Positions 1 through 11,522 are shown, counted from the first letter of the stretch. The stretch is DNA of 64,000 nucleotides from Perilla frutescens (GCA_026008535.1 BRKX01000004.1:33732501-33796500), one strand, 5' to 3'. The notes: generated by a model from the sequence alone, not told the origin. Made by a program: numbers and translations.

Positions 1-812
1 GGATCATATGACACTAGTGACGTAATAGATTTCCATAAACTCCTCTCCTTAAGAAACACATCCATCACATATTTTTTAAAGCTAAGAACATCAATCATTT
101 TCTCAACCTTAAGAGTTCTCTTAACATAAAGAGCATGGGATTTCTTAGCCTCTTCAGAATAGAAAGTCTTACTGAAGGCTTATGTGACATCAAGCTGAGA
201 GTCCTCATCTGTGCCGGAATCCTCATCCACGGGCTCAGCAGAAGGACTGACATTCCGTGTAACATCAGCAGGAGGAGAAGTAGGAACTTGTTCACTAGTG
301 GAGTCGGACTCATCTTTCAGCGACTTGGAGGTAGCCTTAGACCCTTCCTTCTTCACCTTCTTAGAGGAGACGACATCAGGTTTGTCAGTGTCATCACTGT
401 GAAGTCGCTTCGATTTCCTTGTCGGAGGAGAAGTCTTCGCCATTTTTGACAAAGATTGCAGGTGTGAAGTGGCTTTCGGGTCGATTGGATTTGTGGAATC
501 TCCAAGCACATTCATCCTAATCGGCTTAGGGTTTAGGATCTCGGTTCTAGGAGGAATAATGAGATCGGGATGAACTTCAGCTTCAGTTGGCATCGTCTTT
601 GATGTTGAAGGCTCAGTGACATTCGCTGTAGTTGGTTTAGCCTGAGCAGTTGGAGGTGCAATGTCAGGGGTCTGAGTTGATGTTGCAGAGAGTGGGGGTT
701 GTACTGCAGCAGCCGGAGTTGAGGCCGATGATAGGGATCCTTTTGTGAGCTCCATCATTTGCTGCAACATCATCATCATGGCTTGTAGATGATTAGGGTT
801 TTGGTCCGCCAT
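1..812 (-). pseudogene. Env-like / extra ORF downstream of Copia pol
   Basis: The ORF starts at 812 (ATG after a pyrimidine-rich leader) and runs 210 codons to a TAA at 180-182. The same frame stays open after that stop to the window edge with a plausible charged sequence (start SEEAKKSHALYVKR), so the stop looks like a lesion, not the natural end. Residues 1-20 are Met/Gln-rich (four Met in a row), then come Ser/Thr/Pro-rich low-complexity sequence and Lys-rich patches (KKVKKEG). No transmembrane segment is visible in the part seen. Its place after RNase H matches the env-like ORF of Sireviruses; the assignment rests on position, not on a recognised domain. It could also be a captured host fragment. 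Confidence 0.5.
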
Positions 813-1273
813 GGATGAAAACAGAAGAGAAAATCATTTTGAGGAGATGGAGAAGATGAATCGTTTGGAGAGAGAAAAAGCAAATCAGATATGGAGAGAG
901 AGAGAGAGGGGGGGTTTTGAATTAAAAAAGAGATAAGGACAAACCACTTTATTATATTAAAATAATGAAAGTGATATCTCTCATTCTCTCTCTCTTATCA
1001 TATCAAAAGATATGCGGATAAGCATATCTGCTTATCAACAAAAATTCAATTATTTATTATTTAAACACTAAATAATAAATAAAATAATAAAATAAATTCT
1101 GAAACTAAATAAAACTAATGGAGATGAGTCATGATTGAATAAATTCTCATGAATTGATTCATAAAAAAAATCATATCATTGTACCATGGTTTTTTTTATT
1201 AATAATTTCAGAATTACAGAACCTGACGTCAAAGATCATAACATTGACTTTAACATCAGGATGTCATCATTGA
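813..1273 (-). other. Spacer between pol and env-like ORF
   Basis: AT-rich, non-coding. It contains a GA microsatellite at 893-913, which reads as CT-rich leader in the direction of the env-like ORF, and an AATAAT-rich stretch at 1040-1100. No LTR sequence is seen. Confidence 0.6.
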
Positions 1274-2940
1274 CTAACAGACACACATTCCAAGAGATTT
1301 CCTTAGAGAAGAAAATCTCTCAAAATCCAAAGGTTTAGTAAAAATATCAGCAATTTGATTCTCTGTAGGAATGTATTCCAATTTAATGATATCTCGTTCC
1401 ACAAGATCACGGATAAAGTGATGTCTAATGTCAATGTGTTTGGTGCGAGAATGTTGGACTGGATTCTTCGAAATTTCAATTGCACTGACATTGTCACATA
1501 ACAATGTCAAAGAAGGACTATCCAGACCATAATCTTACACCATTTGATTTAACCACAACATTTGAGAACAACAACTAGCGGCAGCAACATACTCTGATTC
1601 GGCCGTGGATAGTGAGATACAATTTTGTTTCTTACTTGACCAAGAAATTAGATTGTTGCCAAAATAAAAACACCATCCGCTAGTGCTTTTTCTGTCATCG
1701 ACATCACCTGCCCAATCGGAATCACTATAACCTAAAAGATGAATGTTAGAACTCTTGCAATATTTAACACCAAATCCAATTGTGCCTGAAACATAGCGAA
1801 TGATACGTTTAACAGTTTTAAGGTGAGATTGTTTAGGCTGAGATTGATATCTCGCACAAACACCAATACTAAACATAATGTCAGGATGACTTGCTGTTAA
1901 ATACAATAAGTTGCCTATCATTCCTCTATACATGGTAGAATCAACATTGCTACCAACATCATCTCTGCTCAACTTTTCAGAAGATCCCATGGGTGTCTTC
2001 ATAGGTTTAGCATTTTCTAATCCAAAACGCTTGACCAGTCCTCTAGCATATTTGCTTTGAGAGATGAAGATTCCATCTTTATCTTGCTTGATTTGTAGAC
2101 CAAGGAAATAGTTAAGCTCTCCAACCATGCTCATTTCAAATGTATTTCACATTGAGTCTACAAAATCTTTGAGCAGATTAGTACACGTTGAACCAGAAAC
2201 AATGTCATCAACATAGATTTGAGCAACAGTAATATGTTTTTGATTCTTCTTAATAAACAATGTTTTATCGACTTGACCTCTTTCAAAACCAAATTAGAGT
2301 AGGAATTCGGTCAGTCTAGGATACCATGCTCTAGGGGCTTGTTTAAGACCATACAAAGCCTTTTTTAGCTTAAACACGTGCAATAGTTTCTCATGACATT
2401 CGAACCCCTTAGGTTGTTTGACATATGCTTCTTCATTGAGAAAACTATTCAAGAAAGCACTTTTAACATCCATTTGATGTAAAGTAAAACCCACATAACA
2501 TGCAACTGCACATAAAAGATGAATGGATTCAATCATTGCAACAGGAGCAAATGTTTCGTCAAAGTCTACCCCTTCAACTTGGGTGTAGCCTTGAGCGACT
2601 AGACGAGCTTTATTTCTGACAACATTGCCAGACTCATCTGTTTTATTTTTGAAAATCCATTTTGTCCTAATCACATCTTTATCTTTGGGGCGTGGAACTA
2701 ATTCCCATACATTGTTCCTTACGAACTGGTTTAGTTCCTCATGCATAGCATTGATCCAAAAATCATCATTAAGTGCATCCTTAATGTTTTTCGGTTCAAT
2801 ATTAGACAGAAAGCACGTGTTTGACATACAAACATTGAAAGAAGACATGCATACCAGTTTCAGCATTTCTTTGTATTCCTCTGAGTTCTTGCTTCTAGTT
2901 TGAACTCCTTCGGATTGCTCACCAATGATTTATGAATCTG
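1274..2940 (-). pseudogene. Copia reverse transcriptase and RNase H (broken)
   Basis: One continuous minus frame cut by stops at 2294-2296 (TAA), 2147-2149 (TGA) and 1535-1537 (TAA), plus a TAA near 2930. The RT starts with NDDFWINAMHEELNQF and carries KWIFKNK, the KARLVAQGYTQ motif, and the catalytic IYVDD, which lies in the stretch between 2230 and 2190. The RNase H part shows the DSDWAGDVDDRKSTSG motif, SLSTAESEYVA and DIFTKPL near the C-terminus, all typical of Ty1/Copia. Role: copying the element RNA to cDNA in virus-like particles. Family assignment is certain; the copy cannot make a full enzyme. Confidence 0.9.
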
Positions 2941-2956
2941 GATGATTCTTCCGAAT

Positions 2957-4152
2957 TCAACTTGGAGGATCCCTTCTTGGTTCATCTTCGGCAGTCACAA
3001 CCTGATCATCTTCACTATCTGAAGTGAATATTGGTGTTGATGTTTTGACTGAAGCTTCATCACTCTGTGGAACATTGACTTTGACATTCTCAGTGGATGT
3101 CTTGTTCTCACAATCACTTTCAGCCTGATCACTTGACATTTCATCAGTGTCAATGAGATCAATTACATCATCCTCTTCAGATTTTGAAGCAATACCTGTG
3201 TGGTCATCAAAAATAATGTTAATTGATTCTTGGAATGTTTTTGTCCGAAGATTAAGCACACGGTAAGCACGGTTGTCAGATGTGTAACCCAAGAAGATCC
3301 CTTTGTCATTTTTGGAATCAAATTTTCCAGATGATCCCTGTCATTCAGGATGTAACATACACATCCAAACACATGAAAGTACTTCAAATTGGGCTTCTTT
3401 CCCTTCAGAAGTTCATATGGTGTCACAGTTCTGCCTGGGCGAAGAATCACTCTATTCCCGATGTGACAAGCAGTGTTAACTGCTTCTGCCCACAGTTTCT
3501 TGGACAAATGTTGAGCTTGTAACATTGCTCTTTACATCTCCTGAAGAGTTCGATTTGTTCTCTCAACCACCCCATTTTGTTGAGGTGTCTTCAGAGCAGA
3601 AAACTCATGAATGATGCCTCGTTTTTCACAAAACTCTTCAAACATTGAGTTTTCAAATTCGAGCCCATGATCTGTTCGAATGCATTTGATGTTGGACTCA
3701 TGTTGTCTTGACACCAACCTGTAAAATTTCTTGAACATTCTGAAGGCTTCAGATTTTTCTTGAAGAAATTCAACCCATGTGAATCTCGAAAAATCATCAA
3801 CTATCACCAGAATGAATCTGTTTCCACTCATGCTTTTGGTGTCAACGGGACCCATGATGTCCATGTGAATCAGATCGAAGCACTTCGTGGTTTGACAAGC
3901 TGAGGAACTTTTGTGTGAAGCTCTTACTTGTTTGCCTTTTTGACATGCACTGCAAACAACATCGAGATTGATCTTCACAGGTGGAATACCTCGAACAGCA
4001 TCAACTTCAATTAGTTTCTTCAAACTTCGAAAGCTGAGATGACCCAGTTTTTGATGTACGAGTTGAGTGTCAACATTGACTGAAACATTGCATTTTTCGT
4101 TCTTGTCAGCATGATAGCAATTATCCAATGCTGACTTCCGAACATAATGCAT
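2957..4152 (-). pseudogene. Copia integrase (broken)
   Basis: From 4152 downwards the sequence shows the pre-integrase zinc site (HQKLGHLSFRSL then CSACQKGK), then the rve core with the DDE triad: MDIMGPV, RTDHGLEFEN and NGVVERTNRT. A stop at 3532-3534 interrupts the core end, and a frameshift near 3300 moves the rest to another frame (from YTSDNRAYRVLN), where the hydrophilic C-terminal linker ends at a TGA (2957-2959). Role: joins cDNA to the host chromosome. The frame entering this region differs from the gag/protease frame, so a second frameshift lies close to 4150. Confidence 0.9.
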
Positions 4153-4499
4153 TTATTCTCGCTATAAAAAACCTCACAAGTGTTCTTATTGAATCTGACA
4201 TGCATGCCGTCATCACATAGCTGACTTATGCTAATCAGATTCACTGTTAAACCTTCGACATGAAGCACATTTCTTAACTTGGGAAAGTTCTTGACATTCA
4301 AGGTTCCTTTTCCTACTATGTTGCCTTGTGCTCCTCCAATATAACTAACTTTTCCTTTGCTTGTCGTGGTATAGTCATCGAGAAATTTAGAATTTCCTGT
4401 CATGTGCCGTGAGCACCCACTGTCAAAGTACCACGTACCAGCAATGTTGGCTTTCAAAGATGTGTAGACAACATTACACGAGATCTTTGCCTTCTTTAA
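4153..4499 (-). pseudogene. Copia aspartic protease
   Basis: The ORF from 4949 to 4020 carries GTWYFDSGCSRHMTG near 4440-4395, the active-site DSG of Copia proteases followed by the conserved RHMTG. It continues through VLHVEGLTVNLISISQLCD before the frameshift near 4150. Role: cuts the Gag-Pol polyprotein. It is in frame with gag, as expected for a Copia polyprotein. Confidence 0.85.
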
Positions 4500-6347
4500 G
4501 GGTTTCTTCTTTTTGATAGATTTAGAAGAATTTTCCACAACAATCTTACCTGTTGCCATATCATCATGATATTTGAAGCAATAAGGTTTGATATGTCCAG
4601 GCTCTTGGCAATAATGACAAACAAATTTCTTCTCCTTGGACTTGTCATTGACATTCGGTTTGACATTTTCGTCAATATTGACTGGAACATTCTTGGAGCT
4701 TTCTTCTTTGACAAACTTGATAGGATTTGAGATAGACATTGTTGAACTCGATGTATATCCCAAACCTGCTTTTGTGTTCTGTCCCAGTGTCAGAACCTCA
4801 TTCAGAGTAGATGTTCCTTGATTGAGTTGTCGAAAGGTTTTCGAAGTAGCTTCTACTTCCTTTCTCAACTTGTTCAGCTCAAGATCACTTCTGGTGAGTC
4901 GAATCTCAAGGTCCAGTACTCGTTGCTTTAGAGTTTTATTTTCTTCCACAAGAATCCTAAATTCTTTTGATTGTTCGGTCCATTGGACACAAACTTCATC
5001 TACAACCTTGTGTAATTATTGTAGAGCTTCCTGGTGGCTGACTTCGGACTTGTCTTCTTCCACCTGAGACACTTCAGTAGTGTTACAAAACTCATTCAGC
5101 AATGTAATTTCATACCAGTTAGTGGTATTTGGAGGAATGTCAGAGATTTCTTGTGTAACATTCTCTATAACATTGATTGGAACATCAGGAGTCACATGAG
5201 TAAGACTAGCATCATAGTCATAATCAACACTCTTCATGTCAGTTAAAGCACCAATCATTTCATCTAAGTCATCATTGACTTTTACAAACAATACAGTTTG
5301 TTTTTCAGCTTCTTCATCACCGGATTCGTCGCTTAACATGGCAGCACTATAATTTCTTCTTTACTTCCTTTGGACAGTGGGACATTCATTAGCATCGTGT
5401 CCAAAACCAGAACATCCCCTACATTGAATTGAGTCAATGTCTTTTACTGCAACATCTGGAGACTTTGAAAATTTTGTCAATCCAGATGATGTCGACGAGG
5501 GAGAATCAAACAATCTCCGTGGTTTGAAGTTTGGAGAATCTTTCTTCATTGACCGAACAAGGGTATTGAACTTCTTGGTAAGCAGCGCAACACTCAGGGG
5601 TTCATCTTCCGTAATCTCCTGAATGTTCTCGACATCAAATTCAACATTTGAACTTGATGTTACTGATTGAAGTGCAATTCCTTTGGAGGAGGTGTTTGAT
5701 TTCTGATTTTCAAGATTCATCTCAAACGTGAGTAGAATGCTCACAGCTTCACTCAAACTCATGTTTGATACATTGTGAGCTTCTTCAATTGCTGAGATTT
5801 TCATGTTGAATCTCTCCAGAAGTGTGCGAAGAAGTTTGCTAACCATGTTTTCGTTCGAGATCGGACATCCGAGAGCTGTAGATTCGTTTGACACTTCACA
5901 CAATCGTTCAGTGTACATTGAAATAGTCTCATCTTCTAACATTCGCAGAGTTTCGAATTTAGAAGTGAGTAGCCTAAGCTTTGTTTGACGTACACTGATC
6001 AATCCTTCACAATGCTCCTACAGTATGCTCCATACTTGATATTCCATGGTACAATTACACACCATTTTGAAACACGAAACATCAACCGAAACAAAAATAG
6101 CATTGAGTGCCCTCGAATTGAAGTTGGAAATGATTCGATCATCATTAGTCCATTGAGTCTCTGGAGTAAGAACGTGCACTCCATTTGGTCCTTCCATCCT
6201 CGGTGGAGACCATTCTTCAATTACAGCCAACCAAGCCCGCTCATTGATGGAGTTGATATACATCTTCATGCGCGATTTCCACATAGCATAATTCTTGCCA
6301 TTACTATCCAATGCCGGAGGACGGCACTGATTGATCTGAATATCCAT
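4500..6347 (-). pseudogene. Copia gag (Sirevirus-type, broken)
   Basis: Start at 6347 (MDIQINQCRPPALDSNGKNY) fits the usual gag N-terminus just downstream of the primer site. The frame is open apart from stops at 6018-6020 (TAG), 5361-5363 (TAA) and 5016-5018 (TAA). Visible parts in order: the gag domain (KMYINSINERAWLAV), a first zinc knuckle CRGCSGFGHDANEC (CX2CX4HX4C), an acidic segment with LSDESGDEEAEKQ, a predicted coiled coil (EENKTLKQRVLDLEIRL), then a second knuckle CHYCQEPGHIKPYC. Two knuckles around a coiled coil are known for Sirevirus Gag. Role: capsid and RNA binding. Confidence 0.85.
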
Positions 6348-6399
6348 CTTTTAGTGAGTCAACAAACCAAGGATCAAATTCTTGGTGTGTTAAGAACCG

Positions 6400-6411
6400 G
6401 CTCTGATACAA
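6400..6411 (-). other. Primer-binding site of the Copia element
   Basis: The minus strand reads TTGTATCAGAGC directly inside the LTR end. It differs at one base from TGGTATCAGAGC, the complement of the plant initiator tRNA-Met 3' end. This fixes the inner border of the LTR and the transcription direction. Confidence 0.8.
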
Positions 6412-6413
6412 CT

Positions 6414-7632
6414 TGTTGGAATTTGTTGCCACAAACACTGAAATTAGACACAGATTCGTAATGCCAAACTCAATGTTAAAGACAGTTAACACAACTTATC
6501 TTAATACAAATATGCTGGAAATAAAATGCACAAGAATACACAATATAATTTTTAAATCATACACAACATGTGTATGATTGCCACAGGGCGAAATTATACT
6601 ATTAAGAGTACAAAATTTTCAAGCCGTTAATGTTAGACGCAAAAGCTCTTAACACTACAGCAACATTACAAGTTCTAATCTTGACTATCACTAAAAAGAA
6701 CTAAAACATATAAATTGACATCCCGTCAATTCATATACAAACAACAACATACAAATTGACATCCCGTCAGTTCATATGAACACTACAACATACAGATTGA
6801 CATCCTGTCAATTCATATGCATACTACAACATACAGATTGACATCCCGTCAATTCATATTCAAACTAGATCATACAAGTTGATATCCTGTCAACTTGTAT
6901 ACAAACTAAAACATACAAATTGACATCCCGTCAATTCGTATACAAACTAGTAAAGGTTTCACTACCTTGCTATCTATCCTAACTTGTACAATCTATTCTG
7001 TTAAAGGATTGAACAACAATAAACATTAAGATAGAAGAAGGAACGAAGAACGAAACCTAAACTAAGTTTGTGACTCAAGCTTTCTTCAATCTTCACACAG
7101 TGAAAAACGGATTGAGCTTGAATAAGTCTTCAAGTGTCGAACACATCCCTTATATGCTTCTTCACTTGAATCCAACATGGTCCACGATTTCTCTTTCTTG
7201 AACATGGGTTGACGATAACCGCTTCACTCCATGACTTCACTGTAGATGGAAGAAATCGCCTCCAAGGCGTGGTTGATAGCTTTCCCACGTTCATGCTCTT
7301 TTTCTAAATATCCAGCAAAAATAATTTTCTGAAAAAGAAAAAGAATTAAATAGAGAAACTGCTAGTCCTAAAAAATAGGAGATAGAGTTTTGACTTTGTC
7401 AAACTCTATTTTAAATAATATATCTAATATGTATATATCCATTTATTTGAAATATTAATTTTATGGATATACACATATATTTTAAGATATATAATGTTAT
7501 TTTATTTATTAAAATAATAAATAAAACTAGGAAATGATAAGATTAGTTACGACTATGTCACAGACGATGTCGCAGGGAGTCTGTCTGATATCGAGTGCAA
7601 CATTGAACCTCAATGCCATACAGCACTCAACA
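6414..7632 (-). repeat. 5' LTR of the Sirevirus-like Copia element
   Basis: The 1219-bp LTR runs TGTTG...CAACA on either strand and lies next to the primer site. Its right end (in the element's sense: its start) reads TGTTGAGTGC. It holds a hairpin array at 6706-6950 and an AT-rich stretch with TATATA-like sequence at 7415-7510. The partner LTR is outside the window, so borders rest on the TG/CA ends and primer site only. Confidence 0.75.
6706..6950. repeat. Six 41-bp LTR repeats, each a hairpin
   Basis: The core GACATCC-like box starts at 6717, 6758, 6799, 6840, 6881 and 6922, an exact 41-bp period. Each unit is an inverted repeat, AATTGAC then a 5-nt ATCCC loop then GTCAATT, extended by ATAC/GTAT to about 12 bp. 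Unit 5 has paired changes on both arms (AAGTTGA and TCAACTT), which keeps the stem. Sirevirus LTRs are known to hold palindromic motifs, probably regulatory. Confidence 0.9.
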
Positions 7633-8073
7633 ATATGCATGCTAGTATGAACAGTTAATATCCTACTATTAGCGAACACTACTACTGCTATTATGAGTAA
7701 AATTTATGTGTTTTATGAATATTTTTTCATGCTATTATGTGTATACTTCCATGTTATCGTGAATATTTTGTCATGATATTTTGAGTTTAACATCACGCTA
7801 TTATGGATGAAAAAATATATTTTCGAATAAAAATATATGAACAATGGATCTTAAATGAAAAAGCACGAAAAGAGCTTTAATTTGATATATAATTTGTGTT
7901 AATCTAATGAAAAATGAGCAAGTTATGAATATTTAAAGTTTAAATAAATTTTGTGTAAGGATGTTGATGTCAGCTTTGACCAGGGGTAAGTTTGACTTCC
8001 TCATATTTACTATTATGTCACCGCCTTTTTATTTAAATCTGGACCATTGAGATCAAAGTATTGTATGGTTGAG
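7633..8073. other. AT-rich spacer, no gene seen
   Basis: Non-coding flank of the Copia LTR. It has loose repeats of CATGCTATTATG type at 7690-7810. The first five bases after the LTR (ATATG) would be the target-site duplication if the other element end matched. Nothing else is recognised. Confidence 0.5.
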
Positions 8074-8173
8074 ATTAGTTCCTAGTTCCCACATGGGGAT
8101 TGGTTCTCATGTGAACCCTACCCATTAGTTCCTACTTCCCACATGGGGATTGGTTCTCATGTGAACCCTACCC
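8074..8173. repeat. Two tandem 50-bp repeats
   Basis: The units 8074-8123 and 8124-8173 begin ATTAGTTCCTA and end GTGAACCCTACCC, with about two differences. They stop right at a TATATATAG box. Confidence 0.9.
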
Positions 8174-8182
8174 TATATATAG
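8174..8182 (+). promoter_or_regulatory. TATA-like box after the 50-bp repeats
   Basis: TATATATAG follows two tandem 50-bp units, as a plant core promoter would. About 70 bp downstream is an ATG (8249) with no long ORF. No transcript is known; this may be part of a decayed LTR promoter. Confidence 0.35.
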
Positions 8183-8274
8183 CGAAAGTTCAAATCATAA
8201 TTTGACATTTACTACATAAACATAAAGTAAAAAAATTAAATCTTTAATCATGCTTGATCACTTGACCACCATCA

Positions 8275-8430
8275 TCACATCTTGCCCGCTACGCATCGCC
8301 CGAGACAACACCTCAAAAGATAAGTAGTAGTTTTCACATCTTGCCCGCTATCGCCCGAGACAACACCTGAAAAGATAAGTAGTAGTTCCTGAAAACATAA
8401 GTAGTAGTTCCTGAAAAGATAAGTAGTAGT
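8275..8430. repeat. Nested short tandem repeats
   Basis: A unit of about 62 bp with TCTTGCCCGCT and CCCGAGACAACACCT is present twice. It is followed by three units of about 21 bp around ATAAGTAGTAGTTCCTGAAAA. Non-coding. Confidence 0.8.
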
Positions 8431-10119
8431 TTTTGGGGGTGAGCACTACTGATTCAGTGGGGAGTATCTAATTATCCAAAGTATATATATAATACAGAAT
8501 AATATGCGAATAAAAAAAAATGTCCGGTCCATAGACCAAACCATATACGAATAGAAAAAAACTATTCAGTCCCAACTATTCAGTCCGTAGACCAAACCAT
8601 GTAACCTGGAGGCACCAAACCATGTAACCCGGAGGCTCTGCATTGTGACATTACATACATTCAATAAAACATACAGAGAGGATAACTTGAAAAAAATTCA
8701 ATGTAAAACCCATCTTGACCTTGATATTAATTGATTAAGTCCTCTCTGCTTATAAATTAATTATCTTGAATTAATACATGAATTTTAACTATGCATGATA
8801 AATGAGAATATTAGATATGATGTACGAAACAATGCATGAGACTAAATTATTTTTATATCATGATACATGACCCACTTTATCATATTCTTCTTAAGCCAAG
8901 CACTTTACGTAATTATATATATAAATATATATATGTACATTATGGAATGAAATCAAGTTAAAAAGAAATTGTTAATGCATGCCTTATGGACCAACACTCT
9001 CGGCCCACACTTCTTATGAATTAACTAAACCCCACTCATCCAAAACCCATCTCTATTCATTTATTTTTTTATTCCAAAGCCAAACACTTTCTCTCTCTCT
9101 CTCTTTTGCAGTTTCCTTACGGGAGCTTCAACAACCAACCAGTTTATACCAATAGATTTATGTAAACAGAACTAAATAAACAACCCGACCCTCCTGCAAA
9201 CCAATGAGATTAGAAGGAAATAATAGAACCAACAAACACTCTCCCCCTCTACCATTCACGACCACGCCACAAAACCCATATCTTATCTCTCCTCTCTGCT
9301 TACATAACCCAACTGCAGCCCCCTGTTCGTCCGCCATAGCAGCACCACTGTGTCACCATTGCCACCATGATCCACATTACTACAGTGCCATCTCTGGACT
9401 ACAGCTTCAAGACGAGACCGCTAACATCGTCGTCGATCACCAACAATCGACCATTCTCAAAACACTACCCAAAATGATACCCTATGCAAAGCCAGCGCAT
9501 GAGAACAAGAAAAGAAATCAAGGGACGAACTATACCTAGAATGAAACTCAAAAGGAAGATTCAAGCTCATGATCTCTCTCTTCTGGTCTCGGATATTTTC
9601 TTTGGTGAGAACAATAGAGAGATAGAGCTCTATATTTATAATGATAGATTAAGTTTTCATTTTTGATTTCGTGGCTATCGATAAGGAGATTTGATAAGAT
9701 CAAATGGTGATAAGGTTTAGAGAGTTTGGACTATCAAGATCTCTCTACTGAGTTTTCGTGGAAAAGAAGAAAAGAAGAAAAGAAGAAAAGAAAAAAATTG
9801 ATTGTTCATAATTTCACTCTACTTACACTTGGGCTTAAAGGTTTGGGTTCAAAGTAAACTATTTGAGCCTTTTTTTTAAAAAATAATCAACATTGGGCTT
9901 ACCATGCATGCAAAATTATCATAATTTAAATAAAATATTACATGCATGCTCATGACATAAAATAACCATACACTTTAATTAATACAGGCTTAGTTATTTA
10001 TTAACTTGGCACGACTTATTAGACTTAAGCAATTGATATCGCACATAAATAATTAAAACAAATAAAATATTTTTACGAAAAATGTAGCAATTTAAATATT
10101 AGAAAATCGGGTTGCTACA
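8431..10119 (-). repeat. Truncated or solo Ty3/Gypsy-type LTR (third family)
   Basis: The right border reads GGGTTGCTACA at 10109-10119, matching the minus-strand start (TGTAGCAACCC) expected for the same LTR class as GGGTTGTTACA (14433) and GGGTATTACA (35344). At 8437-8465 a GTGAGCACT...TTCAGTGGGG motif resembles the hairpin of the other Gypsy LTRs. The CT-rich run at 9083-9112 and the ORF 9204-9539 look like LTR leader sequence. The left border is not resolved. Confidence 0.45.
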
Positions 10120-10182
10120 TTAATTGAAAAATAGTTTATTCATCCCCTTTAAACTAAATACGACTCATTTGGGACCATAAAG

Positions 10183-10194
10183 TGGTATCAAAGC
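10183..10194 (+). other. Primer-binding site of the plus-strand Copia fragment
   Basis: TGGTATCAAAGC differs at one base from the initiator tRNA-Met complement. It is followed by a gag start at 10271. Confidence 0.75.
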
Positions 10195-10270
10195 GGTTGA
10201 TTCTAAGGATCAACCATGTCTGCAGATCAACTGAATCATATCTATCTGTTTTGCACTAACATCTTAAGCT

Positions 10271-11519
10271 ATGGAAAACCATAAGCTGCCTCTATTTTCA
10301 GTTGAAAACTATGATAACTAGAGCAGGAGAATAAAGACTCATCTATGTTCAATACACGAGAACATGTGGGAAGTGATCGAAGATGGTCCAATCAAAATAA
10401 TGATGGACAATGACGCCCACATTGTTAATATCAATCAGCCAGCATGGATTCCGAAGCCAACTCATCTTCTTACCAGTGAAGAAAAGAAGTTGAAAAATCT
10501 AGAGTTTGTGGCTCAAGCAGAACTCTTCCAAACTCTAGATGAAGATCGAATGAAGGACACCAAAAACTGTAAAACTGCTAAAGAAATTTGGGAGCTACTG
10601 GCTGATCTATGTCAAGAATTAGAAGCCATCAAAGGGAACAAACTTTAACTTGCAGTTGATAAGTACGAATCATTTAAGAGGAATCTATCACAAGTTTTGA
10701 AGCTAGATTCTTAGGCATAATCAGTGAAATGACCAACCTGGGAAGAAGTTATCCCAACTATGAGATGAACTCCAAAATCTTAGATAATCTTACCGAAGAA
10801 TGTGACATGAAAGTCATAGCAACAAATGAGTCAATGAATCTAAACAGCACCACTCCCAGAGAACTGTTTGGATCTCTTAAAGCACATAATTATAGCCTCA
10901 ATAGGAAGAAAGAAACCTCAACTTCATTAGTTCAGGACATCGTCTTCTATGGTGAAAGAAACCGGTTTCGAGATAATCGTGAAAGGAACAACTTCCGTCC
11001 ACGAAGCTCACCTTTTAAGGAGAATCTAAGCAGATCCTTAATTGATCGCAGAAGACAGGTAACTGATAAAAAGGAAAACCTAACTGACGACATCAATGAG
11101 CAAATCCAGTTAGTAACCAAACTGTTGGAGAAACTGAAATGAGCCAGAGACAAGAAGTCAGTTCCTCTCCAACTTGAAGAAAACTTGAAAGCTGAAAGGA
11201 CCCAACATAAAACGGAAAGGATAACTAAACTGACTAGAAGAAATAGTCGAGTTCTAGGTGAGTGTTTCCATTGTTATAAATAGGGACACTACAAATATAA
11301 ATGCCCTGACATCCCAGAAGATAAAAGAGTAAAGGTGAGGAGATGCTTCTTTAAAAGAAAAGCAATGATCGCAAACTCAGAAAATACCGTGCTTGATGAT
11401 TCAGACTATCCATCTGGAATTGATTCAGACAGATACAGTTCAGACGATGAAACTTTTTTTTACCTCATGGCTCACAACGAAGATGAGGAAAAAAATCATA
11501 TCTGGAAGGAAACCTAAAG
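10271..11519 (+). pseudogene. Copia gag (broken)
   Basis: It starts at ATG 10271 (MENHKLPLFSVENYDN) and meets TAG 16 codons in, where Copia Gag proteins usually have Trp (TGG to TAG). It then continues as MWEVIEDGPIKIMMDN...KEIWELLADLCQ, the UBN2-type gag domain. After a stop at 10646-10648 the frame changes and resumes with TNLGRSYPNYEMNSKIL (10729-11142). The zinc knuckle (CFHC...GHYKYKC) lies near 11260-11310 and contains a TAG. An acidic tail follows (DDSDYPSGIDSD) at 11335-11519. Role if intact: capsid protein binding element RNA. Confidence 0.85.
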
Positions 11520-11522
11520 ATA

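Larger units (their letters stand above)
1..7632 (-). mobile_element. Sirevirus-like Ty1/Copia retrotransposon, 3' end off window
   Basis: Minus-strand Copia element in the order 5' LTR (6414-7632), primer site, gag, protease, integrase, reverse transcriptase, RNase H (ending 1274), then an env-like ORF (812 to the window edge). Integrase before reverse transcriptase is the Ty1/Copia order. A long gag with a coiled coil and two zinc knuckles, an extra ORF after pol, and arrayed palindromes in the LTR point to the Sirevirus lineage. The 3' LTR is outside the window, so no target-site duplication can be checked. The reading frame carries two frameshifts (near 4150 and 3300) and about ten stops, so the copy is dead. 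Confidence 0.85.

Noticed and set aside
6706..6950. CRISPR-like regular repeats
   Set aside because: Eukaryotic LTR with 41-bp tandem hairpins, no variable spacers and no cas genes.
10947..11153. Antisense ORF over Copia gag
   Set aside because: Shadow of the gag frame on the other strand.
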